64,000 bases of DNA from Phyllostachys edulis (GCA_036346405.1 CM070553.1:77998976-78062975), one strand, 5' to 3'. Counted from the stretch's first letter, positions 23,870 to 36,484 are shown. Program-made: numbers and translations. Notes: a model not told the origin generated them from the sequence alone.

Positions 23870-26534
23870 ACGTACTCGTCCTCGAATGTTGGTGAAGACT
23901 CTTCCTCTTCTGCTTGATTCGTCAAAACAAGCATGAGTACACACCGTACTCGCAAGCCACACCACAGAGATGCAAAATATACATGTTGGCTTTTTACAAG
24001 GGAAAGGCATTCTGTGGTTCTTTTGCAGAAATGCAATGTTTGCAATTGAATACTAGTAATAGATCAAAAACAAGTAAAACAAATAGATAACAATAATTTT
24101 TAACAGTTGATTTCACAAAGACACACACAGCCTAACAGGTTATTCACATAGCTAGATGATTTAATCACATAGCTCCCTTCCCACACAGTTTTAACAAAAA
24201 TCTACCCCTAGTGTGAAATTCCCGAGCATTGTCCATGACCGCGGACGCGGCTATTCGAATAGATTAAATTACACTCTGCAGAGTTTGTACACTTTACCCA
24301 CAAGATATAATTAGTGTAGCTAACACTAATCATAACAAAGCATTTCGGAAATTCATCTTACTATGCTAGGCCTATCTCAAAACAGACATGTGGTCGTACA
24401 GGGGGCTCAGTTCAATGACGCACATGGTGAGGTCCTTAATTGACCAAGGCAAGACTTCCACATGTTAACTAAACCACACAGACACACAGATTGTTATTCA
24501 CACAGTTCACACAGTCCACCATTTCACACAGTATCCACCCCTTGCCTTAGTCCAAATCCTTTTACCACCCCGTTGGTTTAAGTGTAACACATGCCATAAA
24601 GACACATAGTACACACAGTTTGTTCACACAGTTTCGTATTCACTTAGTCAATGTATAACAGCAGTATACATGACAAGTGATTCGTGGCATGGCTAAGCAA
24701 TCTAATACGCAACTAACCAACCCACGTTGGTGCTACAATATTTACCAACTAAATATCAACTAGGGTGACAAGGAATCAGGGCATAGCAATTACACAAGGA
24801 AGGCATAACAATTTGGAATTAACTACTGCACCCAAAAGCTTTTAAATAAATACTTGAATTAAGATGCAGTAATTTGAATTAAAATACTTTTATAAAACTG
24901 GGAAGCAAAATGGTCAAGGGCATAGCTTGCCTTGGAATAGGTTCAGGTGCTGGTCTTGGTCTTGGAAAGCTCCTTCTTCCTCAAACCTTCCAGATGTATC
25001 GTCAAGTCTACTAAAACGAAGCAAACAACAAGAATAAATAAATAACAGAGGCAAAACAACTCCAAAAAAAATAAATAAAAAGCTCCATTAGGTAGATCTT
25101 GATTTCAGACGAATTTAGAAATTTGAATGGGCTGATTTGGAGTTAGGATGCAAAAGATATGGGGTTTCAAAGTTTGAATCTAAAGAAAACCCTAGAAATT
25201 GGATTTACTGGAATTCCGAATTATTTCTTAATAGAAAAATCGAAATATTGCGCAAGCATGACATCAGCACTCGGGATTTCTGAATTTAAATTAACAACTG
25301 ACAGTGGGCCCCACGTGTCATACACACGGTGCATATGAACTCACCACGCGGCTCGCTCACGGGAAAGGTCTTGACGTGGTGCGGCTCAGGCCACGCCGGA
25401 TCCACGAGATCCGACGCCGAGGTGGCGATTGGCGCCGCGCGCGGCAAAGCCACGGTGGCGAGGGCGGCGCCGGCGCGGGGACCTAGGGTCGCCGGAGCTA
25501 CAACGCTGGGCGGGCGGCGAGACGCGCGAAAGAGAGAGGAGGGGATGGGGGTTCTGGTGCGCTCACCCACTCGACGAGGCAGGGACGGAGGCCGGCGGCG
25601 AGGAAAAGGCGGCGGCGAGTTGCGGCTTGACGGCGAAGATGCGCTCCGGTGGCTCTCCGACGACGGCGAGGCGCGCACCAAGTCCGCGGCGTCGCGGCGA
25701 TGGAGATGGTGGTGGTGGTGGGGATGCGGCGTCTACGGTGGCGGCGGAATCGAAGCTCCAACCTTCGGTATCGGCGGCGAGGAATCCTCGATTCCGGCGA
25801 GCACGCAGGGAGAGAGGGGAAGTGGGTTGCGGATTTGGGATGGGTGACGCGAGGGGCGCCCGGGGCTGCCTTTTATAGGGGCCGGGGAGGTCCGAAGCGG
25901 CGTGGCGGCGTGGAGATCGTGGGCGACGGATGCGGCTTCGTGGGCGTAACCGGCCGCGGGGATGAGGGGGGTCGTGGGGGTGGCGGCGTGGTCGTGGAGG
26001 TCGTGCGCACACGTGCGGAGGACGCGGAGCGGTTAGGCGCCGTTAGCGGCTTCGCCGTGAGCTTCCATGGCGGTTGCGTGCGGCGTCGCGTTGGAGAAGA
26101 AAGCGGCGGGGACGAAGGTGGTGGGGTCCACATGGCAGCGAGCGAAGGCGCGCGCTGCGTGTGGGATCGGCGAAAGCACGCTGAAATGGGCATGAGCGGG
26201 CTCATGTGAAAAAATTGGGCCAAAAAGATTCGGCCCAAGAGAGGATTTGTGATTTTAATTACATTTTCCTTTTTAGGAAATACTGAGAAATCAAATAAGC
26301 AAAAGAAAATAGCAAATGCACTCAGAAAAATTCTAGAAAATATAACTGAGCACATAGAATCCAAATAAAATAGTTTTGACTATTGTTCATGTTGGAATTA
26401 TTCATCTTAAATTGTTTTGATACTAAATTCCAAGTTTAAGCTTTTAAATTAAAATCAAACAAATCCAAATGGTGAATTTTCTCACTACAACTATTTAAAT
26501 GATTTTTAAAGCTCTGAAAAATTGGGATGTTACA
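23870..26534 (-). repeat. Element B: LTR piece, related to the A LTR
   Basis: Minus-oriented LTR start at 26534 (TGTAACATCCCAATTTTTC). The sequence is collinear with 20998-23869 of A but more diverged, with real substitutions and different GC-rich stretches. It is cut at 23870 by the insertion of A, so the rest of this LTR and any internal part lie left of the window. It carries a CACACAG-rich stretch (about 24460-24650) like that in A. ORFs at 25286-26209 are open because of very high GC content and have no recognisable domain. Confidence 0.82.
25869..25878 (-). promoter_or_regulatory. TATA box of LTR B
   Basis: The minus strand reads CTATAAAAGG in the same context as in A. Its conservation between the diverged A and B LTRs supports a core promoter role. 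Confidence 0.6.
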
Positions 26535-27750
26535 TTAGCCCATGGCGCGGTCCATGGCCAGGACAAGACAATGGAGGTGACAGAGGGGTAGGTTAGGGCA
26601 TGGCCTAGGGGGCGGAAAGGAGCTGACATGCATTTAATGCGCCTGCACAGAGCCGTTGGGACATGACCGGCTCTGACCTTCGCCACCGCCATAGCTCTTG
26701 CATGCGAGCCCAAGCTAGGAGAAGAACAGGGCGAGGTCTCCACCGCAGGATGAAAAGATAGGGAGGTCCTGGCCCTCAGATTTGGTTTGTGAACCGGTAC
26801 GTTTAAAGCGACTGGGAGGAGGTCCCAGCCACACGATTTGGACGGGGAGGTCACAACCCTTGGATCAGGGCTAGGGAGGTCCTGACCCTTGCGCGTAGCA
26901 CAAAGGAGGTCATGGCCTTTAGATTTAGATCTAAGGGCTACGACCTCACGCGGGTGGGAGGTCTGATGCGCACAAAGCAAGGGGAGGTCGTGGCCGTAGA
27001 TTTTAAATCCAACGGCACACAACACACGATGGGGGAGGACTGGTGCGCTTGATATTGAGGGGAGGTCGTGGGCTGTTGGATCTGATCCAACGGCTACGAC
27101 CTCAATTAGGTGGGAGGGCTTCGCTGGGAATGCTATGGAGGAGGTCGTGGCTGTAGGATTGGATCCAACGGCTACGACCTCATCAAGGTGGAAAGGAGGT
27201 CTGTTGCTGCTGGGGATGTGGTTGGGTTTGACCAGCTTTGCAAAGCAGCTCAAGCCCAAGGAACAGTGCACAGTTTTGGATTTAATTTTACAGCTGAGAC
27301 ATTACAAAATTATTTGAGATATCAAACCAGCTCCAAAATTTATGAAATTTTAACTGTACCTTGCTGATATTAGGATTAACCTTACATAAAATTTCCAGAG
27401 GTTTTTATGCAATGCATTTTTCTCAGGAAATTCATTAAGGCTGTTCAAGGGTTTGTTTTACCTCCAAAAATTATCAAACAAGTTTTAAAACTTATGATAT
27501 TTTTCAGAGGGGTCCCACAGCAACTCTAGGACCAAGGAAAAATATTTCCAAAGGTTTGGCACAAGATTTGTGACAAGTGGAAAATGAGTTTGACTTTTGG
27601 TCAACAAGAGCTTAGTGTTTTTGGATTTCACAACTCTTGGACAAAAAATACATGAAAGTTCGGGGTTTCAAGATGGGAGAAAAAGTTTTAATTTCTACAC
27701 ATTTAATTACATTTGAAACAAACACCTATTTAGGTATTTGGGATGTTACA
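26535..27750 (-). repeat. Element C: LTR piece of G-type, interrupted by B
   Basis: Minus-oriented LTR start at 27750 (TGTAACATCCCAAATACC). On the minus strand it follows the order of the G LTR: the AT-rich head, GACCTCC-rich repeats (27250-26740) with GGATC/GATCC palindromes, then ATTTAATGC and CCATGGACC-type sequence, where it stops at 26535 because B is inserted. It is clearly older than G, with many substitutions. ORFs such as 26495-27271 only reflect the repeats. Confidence 0.8.
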
Positions 27751-28276
27751 TCTAATCTACAAAGGTAAGTCTAAACCTCATAGAAGGTCTAAACTACAAA
27801 AAGGAAGTCCTGATAAAAAGGGTGATCTGGACCTAAAGAGTAATCTTTACAAAAGACCACGAAGATGACCATCAGAGTGATCTGAGGTCTAAGTCAAAGG
27901 GGAGATCTCAACAGAGCGGGATTTCCAAATAAAAGGGGAGATCCGAATGGGCAAGAAGAAGGAGGACAGCACCAGAGGCCAAACAAGAGGGAAGGTCTGG
28001 ACATAAAAGAATGTCCAAACAGAATAGGGGAAAGAGATCTGGGCTCAAGAGCTGGGCATGGGAAGAGTAGATCCTACAGAGAAAAAGAGAAATAGCTCCA
28101 GGGAGCTTGAATACCACCAAATAAATCAAGCTTGAGATTAATTGAAGTTTGTCTTAGTCATTTTAAACACCTCAAATTCTGAAAACCTCAAGTTAAGCTT
28201 TGAATTCTCATCAAAACAAACTTGTTCTTTTTATTTTGAAAATTTTCAAAAAGGCTCTAAAAACCAGGGTGTTACA
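27751..28276 (-). repeat. Element D: LTR piece of another family, interrupted by C
   Basis: Minus-oriented LTR start at 28276 (TGTAACACCCTGG). Only 526 bp are present before C begins at 27750. The sequence is A/G-rich on the plus strand, with many GATCTGG and AGGTCT-type words. It is inserted in the coding region of E immediately after the protease. The family is not identified, and whether it is a solo LTR or a full element cannot be told from this window. Confidence 0.65.
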
Positions 28277-28359
28277 ATAGTTTCACAAATATCGTTCTTG
28301 TTTGACCGATATTGCTCTGTACGCTGTTGCAACCATTCTAAACTATCTTCTTTATTCAT
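28277..28359 (-). pseudogene. Element E start of pol after an in-frame stop (truncated by D)
   Basis: Directly after the TAA that ends the protease frame (28362-28360), the same frame continues with an ATG and about 26 open codons (NKEDSLEWLQQR) up to the D insertion at 28277. This is probably the linker toward RT. The stop may be a nonsense mutation or a gag-pro/pol boundary; too little remains to decide. Confidence 0.45.
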
Positions 28360-29206
28360 TTATAACATCATATTACTAAACCGAGCTGCAGAGGCCGGCT
28401 GTATAGATACGGGTACAAAACCATCGTTAGTAACACTAATATAATCATAACTAGAAAGATCTAGACCCGTCAAACATTGGACATCACCATGCTGCCAATC
28501 AGCTGAAGCATCGGCCAAAGCAACATAAGCCGACGTGTCCGCTTGAACCACTTCTATGTCATCATCAATCCATTGTACTAAAGTTTGATGCAGGGTAGAA
28601 GGAACGCAGTGATTTGCATGTATCCAATCACGGCCTAATAAAACACTATAATAACCTTGCACGTCAATGACGAAGAAGGCCATAGGTAGAGTCTTGCTCC
28701 CAACAGTAAGTTCCATAGAGATGACACCCTTGGCTTCCGTGGACTCACCCGTGAAACCATTAAGCATCAAGTTAGTCTTCATAAGCTCATTGTCTTCTCG
28801 CTCCAATTTTTTGAAAACTGAATATGGCATCAAGTTCACAGCAGACCCCACCATCAACTAACATCCTAGAAATCGGCTTACCATTGACATGTCCCCGAAC
28901 ATATAATGGTTTCAAATGTCGGCTCGATTTCTTGGTCTTCTCAAAAATAGCTTCTTTAGGGCCAAGACACAATTGGGCAACCTCCTCACTAGCAATCCGA
29001 AACTCTGAAGGCAATGTAAATACCATATTAATGTCCATACCTTCACGAGGCGGAGTATCATCTTTAATAATTGGAGATCCCTCATAATCCAGCAAATCAT
29101 CCTCGTCATCACTAGGTGTCTGAACTGGTGTTTCAACTGACTTTATCCTCCACTCTTTTCGGACAGGCATCATAGGCTTTATTTCATTAAATAATTCGTC
29201 TCTCAT
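28360..29206 (-). pseudogene. Element E protease region (one frameshift)
   Basis: Two overlapping open frames (29206-28787 and 28857-28360) together form a retropepsin-like domain. The N-terminal frame ends with GKPISRMLVDGG and the C-terminal frame begins GSAVNLMPYSVF. The active-site motif is therefore of the D-G-G-S type seen in Tat/Athila elements and is split by a small indel near 28850. Further motifs are TMELTVGSKTLPMAFFV-like sequence (one residue differs) and LLGRDWIHANHCVPSTLHQ, a typical retropepsin end. It would process the polyprotein. Confidence 0.8.
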
Positions 29207-29215
29207 CTTCTCCGC

Positions 29216-32200
29216 CTAAGCCTCTCTAAATTCTTGCATGCGCAGCCGCTGCAACCTCCTCTTTTGCAAATAAGAAAGACCGAGAGAACACCAACGGGGT
29301 TGTGGCTTCGTCCTGGACAGCAAAGACGTTTTTCCTTTAAATTCCCCCACTGTTTCTGGCACTTCAAGATCAACATGCGATGCGGCCTGCTCGGTTGTCA
29401 CTACAGCTGCTGCTGTAACCGAACTGATGTCTACGGGTATTGTGGCTACGGTACTATTCGTGGCTACTGTAGACGCGCTGCTACTCGTATCCGAACCATG
29501 CATTGTTGCTGCTGTTGTGTAATTCCCATTGCTAATATTTGACACAATGATAGCCGATCGTTTTTGCTCTCCTTCCCTTTCAATACTCGGCTTTTCTGCC
29601 TTTGAATTCAAATTTGACCTCTCACCTAAATTACCATTACTCTTGACATGATACACCTTCTTCACCACTTTGTTATTTCTCCTATTATAAGACTGATTTC
29701 TTTGACCAAAGCGGTCGTTATCAGGACGTGATAACTTATCAAACACAGGTCTTCTTGGTGTTGTCCTCCCCGGATGAAATGGTCTAAAAGGCATTGGAGG
29801 TGGCATCCATGGACCACACCAGCCCCACGGTGGACAGAGAGGATAACCAGCAGGAGGAGGTCCCCATGGGACGGGCATTGGCGGCCCAAAAGGATGACAC
29901 GGCACTGCTGCATGGAAGTTCTCTCGACGATGATCCCGACCATCAAACTTTTGCTTTGTAGGTGATCTTGGTCGTTTAAAATTATTGTGCCGACTAGCAT
30001 TGTTTCTGCCGACCTTGTCATCCTCATATTTAGCCAGAAGCTCCTTAAATGTGGGCTTCGGCCTTTCAACTCTTTTGATGGTCTTGCTTATTCTTTCATT
30101 AACCTTCCCATGATTAATTCTAGGCTTTTTGGTTTGATCATCTTTGGCTTAACGCTTTGCATAGCCTTGGAATTCGATGTCCCTGCGCATCTCTCTCCTA
30201 TCATCACATTCTTGCCTTTTGTACACTCGGCATAAGATGGCTGAACAAGCACTTTCTTGTTCTCAAAATCAATCACATTGACAGGAAAGAGATTGTGGTC
30301 TAGTTGCATTTTTGGACTTTCAGCAAATTTCAATCGTCCTTCATTAATGGCCGATTGAACGTGTCGACGAAAAACATTGCAATCATTAGTAGAATGAGAA
30401 TAAGAATTATGCCATTTACAATATGCACGCCTCTTTAATTCTTCAGGTGTTGGTATAACATGATTGTCAGGCAATCTGATTTGTTTCTCTTGTAGCAAAT
30501 AATCAAAGATTCTATTGCATTTAGCAATATCAAAAGTGTACTTAATTTCCTCTCGCCGATTCTTTTGTGGAATCGGCTTCAAGGCCGAGCAAACGAATGA
30601 TTTAGATTTTGAGGACCAATCCCATTCAGCAACAAACACATCAACTTCATCGTCGTCCGAACTTTCAGATTCATACTCAAGCATATGAACACTAGGACGA
30701 TCGATTTTTACTTTATCGCTTGACCTATGAAAGTTTCTGGACTCTTTAGCTCGGCTCTCTTGTGCTAGAGCTTTTTGTAGTATTTGACTAACATATAGGA
30801 AATCATGATTCTCTAGCTTTTCTCTTAATTGAGATAGTAAACCTAAAGAAGCTAGATCAGCCAAGTCTCTGTTAGAAATTGTCAAATTAAAACATCGGTT
30901 TCTCGTATCTCTAAACCTTCGAATGTAATCAGTAACAGGCTCATTGGGTTTCTGTTTAACCGATGTTAAATGTGACAATCTAAACTCAGTGTCCCTAGTA
31001 TAAAAATATTCATGGAATTTTTGTTCTAGCTGAGACCACGTATAAATAGAATTAGGTGCCAGAGAAGTAAACCAGATAAATGCAGGGCCAGACAATGATA
31101 ACGGAAACAACCTCAGTTTTAATGCATCGCTAGCGCCAGCTTCACCACACTACAAGATGAATTGACCAACATGTTCTAAAGTGGTTCTACCATCACCTCC
31201 AGTGAACTTAATAAATTCAAGCGCTCTAAATCCTCTGGGGTCCTGAACATTATCATAGAAATTGGGATATGGTTTTTGATATGCACGTGCTCTACCTTTG
31301 GGCTCCACCCCAAACTGCTCTCTCAAAGCGTTGGCCACTTGCTCTCTAACGTTTTCAGTCCCCATATATGACTCGGCCGTAGGCCGAATGGGTGCTACAT
31401 CAACTGGTTGTGGTGGCCTATAAACATTGGGTTGTGGTATCTCATAGGCACATGTAGTATGGTTCGGCTGTGCATATGTCATATGTTGCGGAACACTATT
31501 GAAATTACTAGCAGGTAGCGGACCATATGGAATGTCGGAACCTTGAGGTGGCACGGGAGGTACACTGTATGCTACAGTGCGGTACAAAAGGTGCCTGTAA
31601 ATTTGCTGAATTTTCTCCCACGCTAATGTAATTGCCACTATTAGGTGCACCCGAATTGGCCATATTAGCATTTGTATATGATGAAGGCACAGGGGTTGCA
31701 GATTCGGATATAGCAATATTTGGAATAACATGCGATGATGCGCTATGACCAACCGAACTTAACGTGTTAGTTCGGCTATGTATATGTTGTATCGGCACAC
31801 CATGTGGTATAATCTGAGATGGTATACCTGCTGCCGATGTGTTAACAAGCAAGGAGCCATGCTGAACGTTGCTATCATTGCTAATATTGTAAGCATTAGT
31901 ATGAGGCAAAACGGGTTGTTTCAGATCTTTTTCACTTTGCACTTCAAGACCTATGGCCTTAGGACGATTAGATAGCAACCTATTTACGGTATTAGATACG
32001 GAAGCACCTAGTTGCTGATCAATCATGAAAGCGACTTGCTCTTTAGTAAGAGATGTGTTACTCACAGCGGGAGTTACCTTAGGCTTGGTGTAGACAGGTG
32101 TGAATTCTCCTCCTTTCCGGATGACACCCTGTCTTGTCTTTTGGTAACGCGACGCAAACACCCTATCGAACTCCATCTTATGCTTCTCGTATTCTCGTTG

Positions 32201-32272
32201 TGCCTCCTCATCTAGCTCCTCAATGGCGGGCGCAATGACATTGTCGAGGTCGACTTCAGATCCGTTCGTCAT
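29216..32272 (-). pseudogene. Element E gag polyprotein (frameshifts and nonsense codon)
   Basis: Starts at the ATG at 32272 (MTNGSEVDLDNV), only 42 bp inside the LTR. The order is an N-terminal acidic helix-rich segment and a long low-complexity Ser/Pro/Asn linker (32272-31508). A frame change near 31560 leads to a conserved segment ending GGDGRTTLEHVGQFIL and a TAG at about 31150. The capsid core follows at 31110-30088 (LSGPAFIWFTSLAP, EPVTDYIRRFRDTRNRCF). A CX2HX4HX4C knuckle variant (CKWHNSYSHSTNDC) lies near 30425-30380. A Pro/Trp-rich and Arg-rich tail is at 30069-29216. Four frame or stop lesions make it non-coding as it stands. The Tat-type assignment rests on the protease motif, gag layout and primer site. 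Confidence 0.82.
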
Positions 32273-32290
32273 GGCTAGGGATTAGATCGA

Positions 32291-32310
32291 TTCCTCAGCG
32301 GAGTCGCCAA
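32291..32310 (-). other. Primer-binding site of element E (tRNA-Arg type)
   Basis: The minus strand contains TTGGCGACTCCGCTGAGGA, the form used by many plant Tat/Ogre elements and complementary to a tRNA-Arg 3' end. It lies four bases inside the LTR edge at 32315. This differs from the tRNA-iMet site of A, F and G and supports a separate lineage. Confidence 0.75.
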
Positions 32311-32314
32311 TTTT

Positions 32315-33053
32315 TGTTGACGCCAAAAATCAACACACGAGGTCGCAAATAACCAAATTGCTTCACTTTCGTAGAAGCGCACGACTAGTTTTCAAGCAAA
32401 CTAGCAAAGGGGATACTTCTTCAATTACGACGAAGAACCGACTGTTTTACAAGCAAGAACAGCAAAGGATAGCTACTCTAATCTCGCAGGAGCACGCGGC
32501 TAGTTTACAGGCAAACTAGCAAAGCATAGCTACTTTACTCTAGACCTAGATGCAAAAAGTAGAAAAAATAGTAGATGCAAATTGTGTTGATCGATTGGTG
32601 ATGATTTCAATCGGCCATGACCCTCTTCTATTTAAAGGGCGACAGGTCTTAGCCGTAAGAGATCAGGACTCCTAAACCGAACAAGATTTACAGATATGAT
32701 TCGGTTATACCATCTGATTTCTAGACTTTCTATAGCTGATAAATCTTTCCTATTCAAACACGCAAGTTTTCTTAATGAAGTCTTCGTGGAAGGTCCTGAG
32801 GCCTTCGCGGAAAGCCCTGATGAAAACCGCGCGGGATCTCCGGAAGAGGTCTTGAACGGCCCTGATGAAACCGCGTAGCATTCCTGAGGAGATCTTGAAC
32901 GGCTCCGATGAAAGTGCGTGAACACTCTTGAGGAGGTCTTGGACAGCTCTGATGAAGCCACGTAGCGCTTCTAAGGAGATCTTGGACGACTCTGATGAAA
33001 ACGCGTGAACGCCCTTGAGGAAATCCTGAGCGGCCCTGATGAAGCTGTGAAGC
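32315..33053 (-). repeat. Element E 5' LTR, inner part (left of G insertion)
   Basis: Begins TGTTGACGCC on the plus strand (LTR end CGTCAACA on minus). It includes three similar stretches with ACTAGCAAAG words (32370-32530) and, from about 32772, the start of the 44-bp tandem array that continues at 48819. The last five bases, GAAGC (33049-33053), are the left target duplication of G. Confidence 0.8.
32772..33053. repeat. Tandem array of about 44-bp units in the E LTR (left part)
   Basis: About six units with the pattern GAGGAGGTCTTGGACAGC followed by CTGATGAA and a CACGTAGCGC-like word. They are the same units as at 48819-49556 across the inserted element G. Confidence 0.8.
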
Positions 33054-33589
33054 TGTAACATCCCAAATGTATAATTAGGGTTATTCAAGTATAATTATAT
33101 GTGTAGAAATTAAAAAAATTTCTCACATCTTGAAAACCCCTAATCTCTCATGTAATTCTTGTCCAAGAGTTGTGTAATCCAAAAACACAACGCTCTTGTT
33201 GACCAAAAGTCAAATTCATTTTTCCAATTGTCTAAATCTGGTGTCAAACATTTGAAAATATTTTCCTTGGTCCTAAAGTTGATGTGGGACCCCTCTGAAA
33301 AATATCACAAGTTGTAAAACTAGTTTGATAAATTTTGGAGGTAAAACAAATCCTTGAACAACCTTCATGAATTTCCTGAGAAAAATGCATTGCATAATAA
33401 CCTCTGAAAATTTTATGTCAGGTTAATCTCATTGTCCACAAGCTCCTGTAAAAATTTCATGAATTTTGGAGTTGATTTGCTATCCCAAACAATTTTGCAA
33501 AGTCTCAGCTGTTAGAAATTAAACTTAAAACATGGCACTGTTCCTTGGGCTAGCCACTTTGCAAAGCTGGTCCAGCCCGACCTTGTCTG

Positions 33590-34490
33590 CACCTCAGCAG
33601 ACCTCCTCTCCACCTTGATCAGGTCGCAGCCGTTGGATTTACATCCAACCGCCACGACCTCCTCATGATCAACACCGCAAAGACCTCCCCCTCACGAGTC
33701 ATAACCGTTGGATCAAAGATCCACGGTCATGACCTCCCCTGTGTGTTAAATCTCAAAGACCTCCCACCTTGTTGAGGTCGTAGCCCTTGGATCCAAGATC
33801 CATGGCCATGACCTCCCCTCACTGTTAAACTAAGCCAACCCCCCCACCTTGTCGAGGTCGTAGCCGTTGGATCAGATCCAACAGCCCACGACCTCCCTGC
33901 GTTATCAAGCGCTTCCAACCTCCCCTATCTCATGTTGTGCACCGTGGGATTAAAAATCCACGGTCACGACCTCCTCCTTGTCTTATGCGCATCAGATCTC
34001 CCCGCGCACGTGAGGTCGTTGCCCTTAGATCTAAATCCAAAGGCCATGACCTCCCTTGTGTGTTGCGCAAGCTCAAGACCTCCTTTGCGCCACGCGCGAG
34101 GCTCAGGACCTCCCCTGTTTTCATCACCACCGTCGGATCAAAATCCAAAGGTCTTGACTTCCCTCGCGCTTCACGCAAAGCCTCAGACCTCCCTTTGGTT
34201 GTGTGCCCTTGGATTTAAATCCAAAGGCCATGACCTCCCCCTCATGTTCTTAAGCTCATGTGCGGTTAAGACCTCACAGAGGTCCGCACCGGATGGAAAT
34301 CCAACGGTTTGGACCTCTGTTCCATTTTCCCACGCGCTTTACATTAAGGAAATCGGAGGGCCACGACCTCCCCATCCTTGATCGTGTGGTGGGACCTCCT
34401 CCCATCCTTTGAGCGTAACGGTTCAAAATTGTCATCCGATGGTTAGGACCTCCCCGGTCTTATCCAACGGTCATAAGGACCTCCCTGTTC
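33590..34490. repeat. GACCTCC / GGATC-GATCC palindromic repeat field in the G LTR
   Basis: An irregular tandem field with a period of roughly 50-70 bp. GACCTCC recurs with words such as CGTTGGATCAGATCCAACG that can fold back on themselves. The same field is in the 3' LTR (about 44090-44990) and, inverted, in LTR C (26740-27250). It falls in U3, upstream of the TATA-like box. Confidence 0.8.
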
Positions 34491-34713
34491 TTCTCCTTCC
34501 TCGGCGCGCTGCAGCTCTGGCAATGGAGTTAATGCACGCCGCCACTAGGTACCTTTATCACTCTTTCTCGACCGCATTTAATGCAGTCGACCTTCCGCCT
34601 CTCTGGTCACTCAGTGCGCACCTTGTCAATCTCATGTCCTTACCACCCCATGGACCAACCCGTGGGCTAAGCTCACCATGGAGCTTAGCCCGACTCATAA
34701 CCTTCACCCCAGG

Positions 34714-34721
34714 CTATAAGT
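34714..34721 (+). promoter_or_regulatory. Possible TATA box of element G 5' LTR
   Basis: CTATAAGT follows the GACCTCC field and is repeated at 45220-45227 in the 3' LTR. It would make U3 about 1.7 kb and R-U5 about 3.6 kb. The assignment is based on motif and position only. Confidence 0.4.
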
Positions 34722-36484
34722 TATCCCTTGGAATCCTCCCTTGGCTTCCTTTGCACACAATTGATCTCAGCCTTGCACTTTGTGCGTGGCTGAGCTCCTC
34801 ATCCACAGACTCTCCAATTCTCCCACAGCCATTGTCGAGCTTGGAGCTCCTCGGTGGCAAAAAGGGTTCCAGTGGCCTCTTCCTCCCTCTCTCTTGTTTC
34901 TATCTGGGCCTTTCTCCTCTGCGACCTCAACCCTAACTTCAATGGTTGGGGCATTTGCAGAGGTGGCCTAGTGGAGCTTGAAGCTTGGAGTTGAAGGTTG
35001 GACTTGAAGCGGTGGAGCTCCCCGTCTTCTCCAACTCAGGCCGCCACCGTCATCGACCTCATCGGCATCTTTAGGACCTCCAGGTAACTCCCCTGGTAAT
35101 CCCTTAGATGCTGGGCACCCGCTTGAATGCATGTTGCGGAGCTTTTCTGGGCACACGCTTGAATGTCGCGCGGAGCTGCTTTTTGCATTTTCGTATTTTG
35201 GCCGTGCGGGTCATCTCTGTCCTCTCAGGCTCGCCGGCGATTAAGGCCGTCGTCGCCGTCGAGAGTGAGCCCATGGTGTGCGCAACACTATTGCGCACAC
35301 GGGGATGTCTTTTGTTGTCGCCGGCGAGGTCCGCATCGCCGGCAACAACCACTTCTTTGAGCTCGGGATTTTGTCGGACGTCCCGAGCGTGTCATTGTCG
35401 TTTTAGGACAGAGATTCACCGTTTTATTGCCCAATCATTGCAATCATGGGGTTAGCGTTAAATGCCATTAACCCTGTCTTTTGCGCGCACTTAAAACCTC
35501 CCGCGCGTGGACCTTCTTGTGTCCCGCGCGCAATAACTCCATGTCTGCTTGTCCGTGCGCGCGCGTGTGAGTTAGGGCACTGGGTCTGCGACATCGGACC
35601 TCCTCCGAGGAGATCTGGAGCGTCCAAGACCTCCCTTGCGCGATCGTGGCCGTCTGGACCTCCTTGGAGGTGCAGTGGCGTTAGATCTCTGCGTAGGACC
35701 TCCTCGAGGTCATCTCACCGTTGAGGACCTCCCCCTTTAGATCTGGTCCGTTCCGGACCTCCCTCCCATGTTGTGGTTCGTTGGATTCACCATCAACGGC
35801 CACGACCCCCACTCGCCTCGCGCATGTGCGTTGCTAGGAGGTCCAGGGACCTCTGGACCTCACGTCTTGGCGTGTGTGTTGTTCTCTGGGAGGTCTTGAG
35901 CCGTCGATCTGAGATCTGTGGCTCACGCCCTCCCGGCTGTGTGTTTTTCTTTTTAAGAAATTCCATTGAAGTCTTAATTATAAATGTAATAAGGTATAAA
36001 CTTTAGAATTCCATATCTTTTTCATTTTAAATCCAATTGGGGTCATTCAAATTGGGTTAGCTCTGTCTTGGACTTGACTTTAATCTAAAAATGATTGTAA
36101 GTCGAGTTCAGCTCCAGAGCACAGCTTGCCCTTAGATTTTAAAAACCAACTTTAAATATACACTTAAATTAATGCTTAACTTGTAAAATACATAACTAAT
36201 GCTCTTTAGATTATTTTTGAGTGAGACCAACTTTGTTGGTTTCCTCTAATAATGAACTCACTGTGAAAATTAGTTTTGAGCATGTTGCTGTTATAGAAAT
36301 GAGGACTTGTGCATTATAATTTTGTTCAAGTTCCTGTTTTGAAAAATTGTAGAAAGTGCATAATAGCTCCAAATGAGGTGAACTCAATTGTGTTATTCAT
36401 CTCATGAGGTGCTGGTTTTACAGTAAAAATTTCAGTATCACCACCTTTCTAGAAAATGTTGCCTCATAATTAAATTAATGAATA

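Noticed and set aside
25286..26209. Several ORFs of 130-186 codons on both strands in LTR B
   Set aside because: Very GC-rich sequence is open in many frames at once. No domain, and the frames are not kept in the related A LTR.
26495..27271. 258-codon ORF with repeated short motifs (minus strand)
   Set aside because: It is a translation of the GACCTCC repeat field in LTR C and starts outside that LTR. Not a gene.
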